In this document: positions 48,000 to 58,400 of the stretch, one piece after another
How the letters are laid out: each line of letters opens with the position of its first letter
Numbering within the stretch: the stretch's first letter is position 1
NCBI GenBank assembly: GCA_948470475.1
Contig: OX419342.1
Location: 1,758,701-1,822,700 of the forward strand
Direction: 5' to 3'
DNA from: Galaxea fascicularis
Taxonomy: Eukaryota > Cnidaria > Anthozoa > Scleractinia > Euphylliidae
Length of the DNA: 64,000 nucleotides
Made by a program: the position numbers and the translations under genes
Notes under the pieces: model-generated
What the model saw: the letters and a program-made list of their open reading frames with translations, nothing else
What the model was told of the DNA's origin: nothing
Databases searched by the model: none

Positions 48000-49435
48000 T
48001 CAGACTTCACTTTCACTGCCCTTGCTTAGGAGGTTACCGTCGTTTGTTGTTTCTGTTTGCGCTCTCAGTGAAACTGTGTTCTCTTTTGGCGTGCGCGGAG
48101 TTTCTCGCAGTAACCCTCCACATCTGCAGCGAAGTATTTTTTTAAATTCTCTCCTGAACAAAGGATTCATTCCCGCATAGATGAATGGGTTAATGGTGTT
48201 GGACAAACTCAAAAAGAAACCGCACAATAATTCGATGTTTCTGGGCATGTTGGCCACAACACGGAAACGACTTAGAAGATTGACAATCCAGAGAGGAACC
48301 CAACACAACATGAATGCAAACACGACAACAAAAAGAGATCTGCTGATTTGAATTTCGTGGGAACCTAAGCCCCGAATCGTCGCTTTTCCGTGAGAAGCCT
48401 GAGCCAGTCGTAGTCCTCGTCTGTGAAGGGCCTGGGCCAGTTCTTGTCTTTGTACTTGTTCGTGGGGAATCCGAATCAGTCCCCTGTTATGTTCTCGAAT
48501 CTTTTTTAAAACTTTTCGGTAACTGAATATTGTGAGAGCCAGTGGAAGAACCAAAAACAGACCAACGACCACAACATAATGAATAATCTTGCTCACGTTT
48601 TTCAGATGCTTGTTTAAACACCCGGCATATTCCGAAAAGAATTGAAACTCTTGCAATCCAGTGAGACTAGTCATGAGAATCAGATAGAAGGCTACAAAGC
48701 CCCAGGCAGACGCCAGAAGGATGATAGACTTCTTTTGCGAGAACAACCGTTGATAAAGCCAATCCGACTTGCATATTCTCACATATCTGTTGAGCGCTGT
48801 CAATCCCATAGTTACAGGTGAAACATACACCGCATATACGGTGACAAATCCGCTCACTTTACAGACCGTTTCACCAAAAGGCCACCTTCCCGAGATAAGC
48901 GTTCCAGTTGAGAACGGCATAACAAAAATGGCGGACAGCAAATCACTTACAGCCAATGCGATGATGTAAAGGTTAGTGGATGAACGGAGCTTCGTGTTCC
49001 TGTAGACTGCAATACAAACTAGGATGTTTCCTAATAGTGCCAAAATATTTAGCACAATCATAGAACCGGCTTCCAAACATATCAAGAATATGCTTCGGGA
49101 GCCAAGTTCCGCCATCTCAAAAAATCCACGACAAGTGGAGTTAAGAACTGACAAGAACTGGCTTAATCGTACTCTGAAAAGAAAAAAAGAACAAATTTTG
49201 TTATGTTCGTGATCTTGTTATCATACCATTTATGTCGATGGGTGATACAACCGCAAGAAAGTGTTTGTCATGACGCCATCGTTAATTTCCCTTTCAACTT
49301 TCAGTTTTTCCGTGTGTCAGTATATACCATCATGACACTGTACTGGGCGCCGCAGTTCACTTTCCATGATATCCTGACAGCATTTAAACAGTTTAGTAGG
49401 AACAAAACCTCAAAATAAACTGAAAGCCACTGCAA
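47744..49435. repeat. Tandem segmental duplication, unit 1
   Basis: The unit comprises receptor copy 1 and both flanks. The 3' flank (TAGGATTAATGCGTGATTAC) matches unit 2 at about 49563. The 5' flank (AATAAACTGAAAGCCACTGC) matches unit 2 at about 51314. Identity looks high but has small indels. Confidence 0.8.
48000..49115 (-). CDS. Class A GPCR, melatonin-receptor-like, copy 1
   Basis: A rhodopsin-family receptor of 371 aa, starting at MAELGSRS. The frame is open 13 residues further up, but the ATG used by copy 2 is ACG here, and the next codons are shifted by a small duplication. All seven helices are present: GNILV in helix 1, LAVSDLL in helix 2, CKVSGF opening helix 3, NRY in place of DRY at its end (ALNRYVRIC), LFLVLPLALTIFSYR helix 5, FAFMLCWVP helix 6 and NPFIY helix 7. 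A helix-8 stretch and CRC palmitoylation candidates follow. NRY is the melatonin-receptor form, but NPxxY is not the NAxxY of melatonin receptors. Such receptors couple to G proteins at the plasma membrane. The ligand is not known; blast labels for cnidarian members vary between melatonin-, adrenergic- and histamine-like. Confidence 0.85.
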   Translation of the reverse strand: MAELGSRSIFLICLEAGSMIVLNILALLGNILVCIAVYRNTKLRSSTNLYIIALAVSDLLSAIFVMPFSTGTLISGRWPFGETVCKVSGFVTVYAVYVSPVTMGLTALNRYVRICKSDWLYQRLFSQKKSIILLASAWGFVAFYLILMTSLTGLQEFQFFSEYAGCLNKHLKNVSKIIHYVVVVGLFLVLPLALTIFSYRKVLKKIREHNRGLIRIPHEQVQRQELAQALHRRGLRLAQASHGKATIRGLGSHEIQISRSLFVVVFAFMLCWVPLWIVNLLSRFRVVANMPRNIELLCGFFLSLSNTINPFIYAGMNPLFRREFKKILRCRCGGLLRETPRTPKENTVSLRAQTETTNDGNLLSKGSESEV

Positions 49436-49540
49436 AAATAATGCCACAAAAGAACATATTTAAAACGTTTGTTTTTGCGTCGACCAATAGAGTTCATATG
49501 AAAGGATCTCTTTTCCTCAAACAACAATTCTTATAGCAGT

Positions 49541-51334
49541 TTCCAATGCACTCCGGTTCTTTAGGATTAATGCGTGATTACTGTTAGCCCAACGTGATTG
49601 CTTGCTGCTTGATTAATCGATTGGTCAATCATCATTTTTACGAAATTATAAATTTTTGGTGCCAAATGGTACATGACACAACTTATATTTTTCTACAGAC
49701 TTCTACAAACCGTATCTCAGCTATGTGACTGACTTAGCGGGGTTTGCAACAAAATTCCTTTCCAAAAGCGTGATGGTTTTTAAAGTGAGTTTCAGTTTAT
49801 TTTGGCAAGTTGTTTCTTTTCAGACTTCACTTTCACTGCCCTTGCTTAGGAGGTTACCGTCGTTTGTTGTTTCTGTTTGCGCTCTCAGTGAAACTGTGTT
49901 CTCTTTTGGCGTGCGCGGAGTTTCTCGCAGTAACCCTCCACATCTGCAGCGAAGTATTTTTTTAAATTCTCTCCTGAACAAAGGATTCATTCCCGCATAG
50001 ATGAATGGGTTAATGGTGTTGGACAGACTAAAACAGAAAGCGCACAATAATACGATGTTTCTTGGCATATTCGCCACAACACGGAAACGACTTAGAAGAT
50101 TGACAATCCAGCCAGGCACCCAACACAACATGAATGCAAACACGACAACAAAAAGAGATCTGCTGATTTGAATTTCGTGGGAACCTAAGCCCCGAATCGT
50201 CGCTTGTCCGTGAGGAGCCTGAGCCAGTCGTTGTCTTAGTCCTCGTCTGTGAAGGGCCTGGGCCAGTTCTTGTCTTTGTCCTTGTTCGTGGGGAGTCTGA
50301 GTTAGTCCTTGTCCGTGAGAAGCTTGCACCAATCCCCTGTTATGTTCTCGAATCCTTTTAAAAACTTTCCGGTAACTGAATATTGTGAGAGCCAGTGGAA
50401 GAACCAAAAACAGACCAACGACCACAACATAATGAATAATCTTGCTCACGTTTTTCAGATGCATGTTTAAACACCAGGAATAGTCCGCGGAGAACCCAAA
50501 CTCTTGTAATCCAGTGAGACCAGTCATCAGAATTAGATAGAAGGCTACAAAGCCCCAGGCAGACGCCAGAAGGATGATAGACTTCTTTTGCGAGAACAAC
50601 CGTTGATAAAGCCAATCCGACTTGCATATTCTCACATACCTGTTGAGTGCTGTCAATCCCATAGTTACAGGTGAAACATACACCGCATATACAGTGACAA
50701 ATCCGTTCACTTTACAGACCGTTTCACCAAAAGGCCATCTTCCCGCGATAAGCGTTCCAGTTGAGAACGGCATAACAAAAATGGCGGACAGCAAATCACT
50801 TACAGCCAATGCGATGATGTAAAGGTTAGTGGATGAACGGAGCTTCGTGTTCCTGTAGACTGCAATACAAACTAGGATGTTTCCTAATAGTGCCAAAATA
50901 TTTAGCACAATCATAGAACCAGCTTCCAAACATATCAAGAATACGCTTCGGGAGCCAAGTTCCGCCATCTCAAAAAATCCACGACAAATGGAGTTAAGAA
51001 CTGGCTTAATCATACACTGAAAATTTGGTTATGCTCGCGATCTTGTTATCACCCATTTATGTCGATGGGTGAAACAAATGCATGTCTATCATCTATGTCT
51101 TTAAGTTGTGTGGCCAGCCCTTCCAATTCAACCACTACGCTGCAGGGGAAAGTGTTATGACGTCATCGTTAGTTTCCCTTTCAACTTTCAGTTGTTTGTG
51201 CGTCAGTATGTACGCTCGGTCCGTCATGATGCTGCTCTGAGCGTCGCATTTCACTTTCCATGATACCCTGACAGCCTTTTGGCAGTTTACTAGGAACAAA
51301 CCCTTCTCAAAATAAACTGAAAGCCACTGCAAAT
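49541..51334. repeat. Tandem segmental duplication, unit 2
   Basis: Second unit, carrying receptor copy 2. It is slightly longer than unit 1, partly from the enlarged loop-3 repeat. Between the units is only about 100 bp of separate sequence. Confidence 0.8.
49820..51013 (-). CDS. Class A GPCR, melatonin-receptor-like, copy 2
   Basis: A receptor of 397 aa in one exon, starting MIKPVLNS. It is nearly identical to copy 1 in helices 1-4 and 6-7, with the same NRY, CWVP and NPFIY motifs. Differences cluster in extracellular loop 2 (FGFSADYSWCLNMHL against FQFFSEYAGCLNKHL), in intracellular loop 3 and in the first part of helix 7 (VLLCAFCFSLSNT). Loop 3 is about 13 residues longer, built of nonapeptide-like units such as GLVQASHGQ, GLTQTPHEQ and RLAQAPHGQ. 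Loop 2 often lines the ligand entrance and loop 3 contacts the G protein, so the copies may differ in both; that is inference. Its N-terminus, with its ATG, looks like the ancestral form. Confidence 0.87.
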   Translation of the reverse strand: MIKPVLNSICRGFFEMAELGSRSVFLICLEAGSMIVLNILALLGNILVCIAVYRNTKLRSSTNLYIIALAVSDLLSAIFVMPFSTGTLIAGRWPFGETVCKVNGFVTVYAVYVSPVTMGLTALNRYVRICKSDWLYQRLFSQKKSIILLASAWGFVAFYLILMTGLTGLQEFGFSADYSWCLNMHLKNVSKIIHYVVVVGLFLVLPLALTIFSYRKVFKRIREHNRGLVQASHGQGLTQTPHEQGQRQELAQALHRRGLRQRLAQAPHGQATIRGLGSHEIQISRSLFVVVFAFMLCWVPGWIVNLLSRFRVVANMPRNIVLLCAFCFSLSNTINPFIYAGMNPLFRREFKKILRCRCGGLLRETPRTPKENTVSLRAQTETTNDGNLLSKGSESEV

Positions 51335-52488
51335 AGCTTGAACTGATTATTGTTGTTAACCCACCAGTCAATCGTGATACTGTTTGGCTAAACCGGAAAT
51401 CCGTTTGTTGTCCCTTATGGTAACATGTAAGAAGATTACAACCTAATTTACGAAGAGAGATACTTATATTAAATCTTTTCGCACATTGACTGGCCCTCGT
51501 AGTTTTAAAATTATTGATGAAAGCCACCCACGGATCATGCTTAGACAGAAAGAATTCATATCTATTTTGATATTAAAATGAGAGTAGTAGATGTGAAGAA
51601 AGATTGGAATGAAAGGCTGGTTAACCCTTTAAGCTTTAACAGTGACCAGACCCTACTTTCTCCTTACAATATTCCCATAGCTAACACAGGTTATGAGAAT
51701 AAAGGAAATCATCATAGTAGTACAAGAAATACGAGAGGACCAGTTGAGAGAATAAACATGTTGATGCCAGGACTTAAAATGTTAAGTTATTGTGAAAAGC
51801 AAAGAAAAGAACATTAGTATTCTAGACACCGTAACAAGGCATATAATTACCTGAAAAACTCTTTATTCTCTTCCTTAAATAACTTTACAGTTCCCTTTAG
51901 GAGAAAGGCAAAGTAATAAACATGAATATAAATTAAAGGTCTATGAAAGAATTTCATTGAACATTTTAACTTCCGAATTTATGATAAATACTTAACTTCT
52001 AATTCCAGTCTGTTATTGTATTAACGTCTTTATACACTTCAAACTATTCCACCACGAGAAATTATTTTCTTTAGCCACAAATTCACTCTCAGAACACCAC
52101 GAGCCTCTAGCCTCGTAACTTTTCATTTGGGTGCGTGAGGAGGACAGATCAAAACAATGCGAAACTATGGCAGAAATTTACATTCAATAAGTGTTCTCAG
52201 CCTAAATTCCTCGCTAGAAATCATGTGCAAAACACAACACCCAATCAAAGAAACATTCTCGTTTTGGAATATTTTTCAAGGTCGAGCGAAAAACTTCAAA
52301 ACAACTCGTGATCTGCTTGTAATTAATTTAAGGAAATTTCGAAAATTTGTTTTGTCTTTCGTAATCCTTTCTTTGTTTCATAGTACGAAAAGCTAGAAAC
52401 GTTCTCACGACAGTGTATTCTCTGTTTCGTGTTTAAAACGACCCACCATGGCCCGAACCTTATTCACCCTTTGTCAATCTCGCCAAGT
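51014..52488. other. Intergenic stretch between receptor copy 2 and the KCTD3-like gene
   Basis: Left part is the 5' flank of receptor copy 2 (duplicated at 49155-49435). A GAGAATAAAGGA-family repeat lies at 51620-51797. The right part should hold the 3' UTR of the minus-strand gene ending at 52489. No other coding signal. Confidence 0.45.
51620..51797. repeat. Copy of the GAGAATAAAGGA dispersed repeat family
   Basis: TTAACCCTTTAAGC at the left and CAGGACTTAAAATGTTAAGT at the right. Between them TCTCCTTACAATATTCCCAT and GTTATGAGAATAAAGGAAAT. Confidence 0.6.
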
Positions 52489-55400
52489 TTAACACTGTGA
52501 TATAAGAATGCCATATTTGGGCTTGCCCCCACTAGCGCCAGCCTCTTCTCGGTCATCTTCAGCCAGGCTAGGGCATGAGTACGAAAGTTTCAGTCGTGAA
52601 CCCGTGAGATTTGTATGCAGCAGTGACGTAGCTGGCGACATGGATGGAGTTGTGCAGCGTGACGCACTGAGATCGCACTGTTCCAGAGTTCGAAGCAGCT
52701 CTCCTTGCGTGACATTACCGATGTCATCTCGTTCTAAAATAACAAAAAGGTCGTTTCAATGCGTGGATATTATGGAAGCAAATAAGTTCATAATCTAGAT
52801 TATGCGGTCAAGTCAAAACCAAGTTAAACCTTTATTTCATTTGTAGTTTTTAGCACTATCCAAGACGCGAAAACGGTTATCTTTTAAACTGAGAGAGGTG
52901 CAAGAAAGGTGTGAGTATATTCTCCACAGGGGAGAATTGACTCGTGGCAGTTTCACAGTAACCTTGACGACACCAGTGAGAACAGACCACACCACTGGCA
53001 TGACATTCATGTTCATCACTGATCACTCACCAATTCAGCTTTCTCACCTGCCGTTTCAACAGACTGTTTTGATGCAATCTCCAGTGCTGTTGTTAAATCC
53101 CACATCTGAAAGAAAAGAAAAAATTGATTGCGGTTGGCCGCAAAATACTTACCAGCTTACTGTACGATTGCTATTTCTTCCGACAAAATCTTAACGCTGT
53201 GTTGTCTTTCTTAACGCAGAAGACTTAACACGCAACATGTTACCCAACAGGGTCCCCTGCGATTGACCAAAACCCATAGTGGTGGGTGGGTGGGGAAGGG
53301 AAGTATGTAAAGTTGATTCGTGATACAAAATGAAATTAAGGCCTGGTTCACACGTGCGACGTAAATGCAAACGCAAGCGCTGACGCAAAAAACGAAACGG
53401 AAAATTTGTCCATTTCTTGCGCTTGCATTTGCATTTCACACGTGTGAACCGGAGTAACGTAAACCCAAACGCAAGGTAAATACGTCAGTCTCGTCCGCCG
53501 TCTTGGAAAAAGACTTCCACTGCGCCTGCACATCTTACCTTCCTTGCGTTTGCGTTGAACGTGTGAAACGCGTTTACAATTGCCCTTACCCTTGCGTACC
53601 AGGATTAAGCGCGCCAGCCTTATGCGACTATACCTTTTATCTTTCGATACAACGATAACCTGTTCCTATAGAGTTAGAATTAACAGAGTTGCTGTTAAAA
53701 CTTGATCCTGTTTCTTACCTGTAAACACCCGTTTGAATGACCCGTGATTAGAAAGCGTCGTGGTCTGGAACCCATCCTGGTTGACGCGTCACATTCGTGT
53801 ACGCAATATGAAGTGATATTACTGCCGTCCACCGAGCGAATTGTGCAGATCCTAAAAACGCACCAAGAGATTCGTACCAAGTAAGAAGATATGACGGGCA
53901 CAATCGTTCTTTAACCCCTAAGAGTGATCACTGCTTAATTCTCCTTACAGTAACACTGCTCAATCAAACATAAAGGTTGGGAGAAAAAAGGAAGTGATCA
54001 ACAAGTAACAAAGGTCTTGATTGTTTAACAAATTCTCCTCATCATTACCACCGATAGCAGGTGTGAAGTGCCGTGTTTTATGGTTACAGTAGTTTTGATT
54101 GTTCACCTTTTTCCAGTGGAGGAGAACCGAACAATAACGTGATCAGTGTCTGGTACAAGTTTCTGAATAAACACCTGCTGATCATCACGCTCGCCAAACG
54201 GACCTGGGGCAGAGGAAACAAGATTAGTGTTGATGTTACGCATTCTCAAGAATTCAATGACAGTGGAGAGGGGGACTGGGGAGTAAGGGGCCCCAAAGGG
54301 CATGGCAGGCTGCAGAGCGGATGTCGGGAAGCGGGAGAGAAATTATTTGTCTGGAAAGGGAACAGCGCGATAAAGAGTGGGAGTCGAGTAAAAAGATACG
54401 GGATGTGGAAGAGCAGGGTATGGAAAGCAGGAGGTTTTGACCCCCTGTCCCCCTCCCTCAAGGAAAAAATATATGTAGGTCCGCCTACTTGGGGACAGCC
54501 TAAACCGATTTCAACCTAACAAACGGATATAGACAGAATAGCAACAATTAAGACAAGTCACTCACCAATACCGTTCCCAGCCAACGAACTTGGGTGGGCA
54601 TCCTGTGTCTCAAGAGAAACAACATTGAAGGACGCGAGCGGAGTTGAACCGGGCTGTGTGGAGATCATGCCGCGAAAGCGTGTCACATTCCACGTGCGGA
54701 CGTGGTTGTATTCGGAGCAGACGGACACGAGATTTTTTTCGCTAAGCATCACCTTCACCACAGGGTTCCTATGCACCATGAATGTCTGAAAGAGCTGTGG
54801 CCCGTGGCCGACTGTCTCCGGGTGTTGTACTATCACTCTCACTGTGCCTGAGCTAGTACCGTATGCAATCTCGATCCAGTTTCCACTCAAACCTTAAAAA
54901 GACGCACTGAATATTTACAATTACCTGCCAAATTAAGTTGCATACAACTCGATAGCTATAAGCTGGTATTTGCGGTGCTGGACCACAAAAAAAGATCAGA
55001 CAAATTTATCAAACATAAATATATAGTGTACAGCTTATTTTAAAGGGGTATTCCCCCACAAAGATAGCGTGAAGGTAATTTAAAAAAGTCAACTCCATTC
55101 TCCAGTTTTCTATTGTGCTCAGGTCACGCCAACCTTACTTGGTACCTATCCATGCTACAGAGAACATCTTGGAGCCTGTTCACAATTTACTCACATGTCT
55201 TGGGTGTTAGGTAAACACTGAGAGCCGTTACCATATCTTCATTGGGATCTTTGTAAAGCTCCGTGACCAGCAGATCATTGTCCTTCATTCTCAGAGGAAA
55301 CTTTTGCATGTCTACCAACAAAACATCATCAGAACAATTAACAAATAACTTCCATTTGGCCATGCGTGTGTATTCTTATGACAAACGGAGGATGTCAAAA

Positions 55401-58400
55401 CCTGGTAGGAAAAAAGTACGCTACGAGCCTCATTCCAACAACTATTTGAACTAAATGAAACCTTATCACTAAAGATTTGTTAAAACATGAAACAACAAAA
55501 CGAACGATCAAATCCGACGTCTATTTTCGCGCCATAACTGCTTTTAATACTCACTGTATTTTGTATCCTGCACATACTTACCTTGGCAGTGGACTTGTCA
55601 CTACTCCGAAACGTCGGATTTTATTGTTCGTTTTTGCGTTATATGTTGTAACAAAAAAATTAATGAAACCTTCGACCAAAATTGCCCTAATTCAATTGAC
55701 CTAAGTCACATACTTCCCCCGAACGAGTTAGAAACTTACCAATGTAATAAATAGAGCCGTTCGTGCATCCAAGTAGAAGAAAGGAACCTGCGGTGTCGTA
55801 GCTAGAGATGGGCATCACATCCTGAATCTGAGAACAAACGTATTGATAATTTAAACGTATAAATAATTTTTATTGTCCACTTTCTCGGTAACATAAGAAA
55901 CACAGTATTGTCGCTAGGAGGACATGGCTGGCTCCACATGATAAGAATCCTTTTAAAGGAAATTCTCATATGTAATACAGTGTATTGAGTTTTTACATTA
56001 TGCACAATGTTTATTGGCAATGGTGTGTAACAAACTAAGTGAGCATTCCAACTTTCCAAGTGACAAAACTTACTTGTTTGATACAAAATCAGAACTCGAC
56101 TCTGTTACCTAAAAGGAGTGACTGTGCAAGCAGCATTAATGAAACTGCTCAAAGTGAATTTAAAAATTGTACATGCATATCTTTCTTCTGTTGTTGTTTT
56201 TTTTCATCAAAAGAGATATTAAAAGAATCTACTTGACAATAATACTTGCTTTCCATATCATTCTTCTGGGCTACCTGCAGAACAGAATTATCGGTAAGAC
56301 CCCTGTCATCTTTGATCAAACGGCCATCCTCAACATCTGACTGTCAACAGCAACTTACCACAGGCCACAGGGTACCCAACATATATAAAAACAATGTTGA
56401 AAAGCAGAATGACTTATGTTTTCTGTACCTGCCAATGTTGTGTCATTGAGTTCCACACTCCGATCTTTCCTGTGTGACTGGTGGCCACAAGCTGACTCCC
56501 GATGAAAAATAGCTCATCCACAGGCACAGCAAGGTTAAATGTTCCTGCAATAAATTTTATATTTTTTTATTTGTCAGGTCATCTACATCTACACGATTTC
56601 AGCACTTGGCAAAGTCCCATTGACTTATGGCTGTTATGCGTGTGGCCTCCTACACCATAAGCCTTTTTGGGATATCACGCCAAGCCTTGCTGAATAGAAC
56701 AGGTCAGGGGTTAGGGGTGGTCACAGCCAGGGTTTGTTATGTCCCTAGTGGTTCTTTAACGTCGCACAGAATTAATTGTGACAAGTTGTGAGATGGGACC
56801 TCTCGTTTATCGTCCTTATCCGAGAAGACTAGAAAGTCTAACCATTTGCAGATGTCCTTACAAAGGAAGCACTTTCTTCTCAGTTATTTAAAGACCCTGA
56901 GTGTTGATCCGACCGGGGCTTGAACCTACGACCTCCCACATGGTAGTCTGGCACTCTACCAACTGAGCCAACTGGTCGGCGGTTGCTGATCATGTTGCTG
57001 ACCTTGTGGGTTTTTTGACCCAAGATCCCCCTTTTAATTGGAACACTGTTTGTCAGAGCCATTTCTAGCACTCCCATGATACTATAACCTCAGAGCAACA
57101 TACTACATGTACAACTCACCAATTTCAAATTTCACAACACCTTGAATATGATCTGTTGATGTGAAGCTCCATAAACGAATTTTACCTTCTGCAAGAGACA
57201 AGTCCACAAAGATGTCATTATTGAGCCATGATCATCATCACTACAGTAGAGGCTTATAACCAATGAGCATAGACAAATGCAAATTGAAAGAAGCAAGGAA
57301 TCATACTTGCCTGATGAGACTGCCAGCATTTTATCGCCAAGGGAGCTGGAAGTTACTTTAGCATTCAGTGCCATTTTCTCCACACAATTTTCCAGATAAG
57401 GAGTGGAGAAGATTAGCTCCCATCCTACTGAATCTTTGGATCTGAAAGAAACAAATGGCCATGGTTTGCCTTTAAAAGCTCGTCAGAATAGATATTTTAG
57501 AATTTGATGTCCAGAGGGGCCAATTTTTCCAGTTGGTATGACATACAATTTGATCGTTAATGGATTCAACACAAGGAATCCCAGCAGAATAAGTTGCATC
57601 ATGGTTAGAGTTAGAGTGTATGTAACTGATCCATGTGAATGAAATGAGGTACACGATACAGGGTATACAATGTTGTGTTTAATTTTTATCCTTGGTTTAC
57701 ATTTTATTTTCCTTTGTCTCAAACTTGTTATCATACATTACTGTTAAAATTTACACCAAGGATTACTAAACCACAACATACACTGAATACAGGTGTTGGA
57801 AACCTGAGCATTCTTTCTGATAATCATATGCTTACAAAATGGTTCAAGTTTAACTCACTCTCATTAATCAACAGACCTGTAACAGAACACAGAATGAGCA
57901 AAGGCAACTGCCACAACACTGTGATGCCCAAGGACCATAAGAACTCTTCTGGGGTCTACATGCACATCTGTGGAACCAAGACGCATCATGGTTACTGGCA
58001 GCCAATAACATAAAAAAAGAATTGTTCAGACATGTTTTTCCTGGTTTAAATTTGATTTTGTAAATATAAATTTGGCATAAACTAACCCCTTAAACCCTAT
58101 CAGCATGAATATTCTCTTCACCATTTTCTATTCATTTTCTATGGTAATGATGATGAGAATTTGTTAAACAATCAAAACCTTTGTCACTTGTTTACCACTT
58201 CCCTTTTTCTCACAACCTTGACTCTTGATTGAGCAGCGTTACTTTAAGGAGGAATTAAATTGCCACTTTAAAGGGTCGAAGGTTAAGCACACTTGTTACG
58301 TTGTAGGATGCTTCACTCACCCATAGGATCAGCTGAGTCATCAGGGATTTCCCTAATAACAGAATCCCTGTAACTTGCTGCATCGGATAATTCATACCGT

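Noticed and set aside
49115..49154. Extended N-terminus of receptor copy 1 (13 extra residues)
   Set aside because: That frame opens with TTG, not ATG; animal genes rarely start so. The ATG at 49115 was chosen.
54073..54519. Open frame of 148 codons on the plus strand
   Set aside because: Antisense to KCTD3-like exon 15; its extension is low-complexity G-rich intron.
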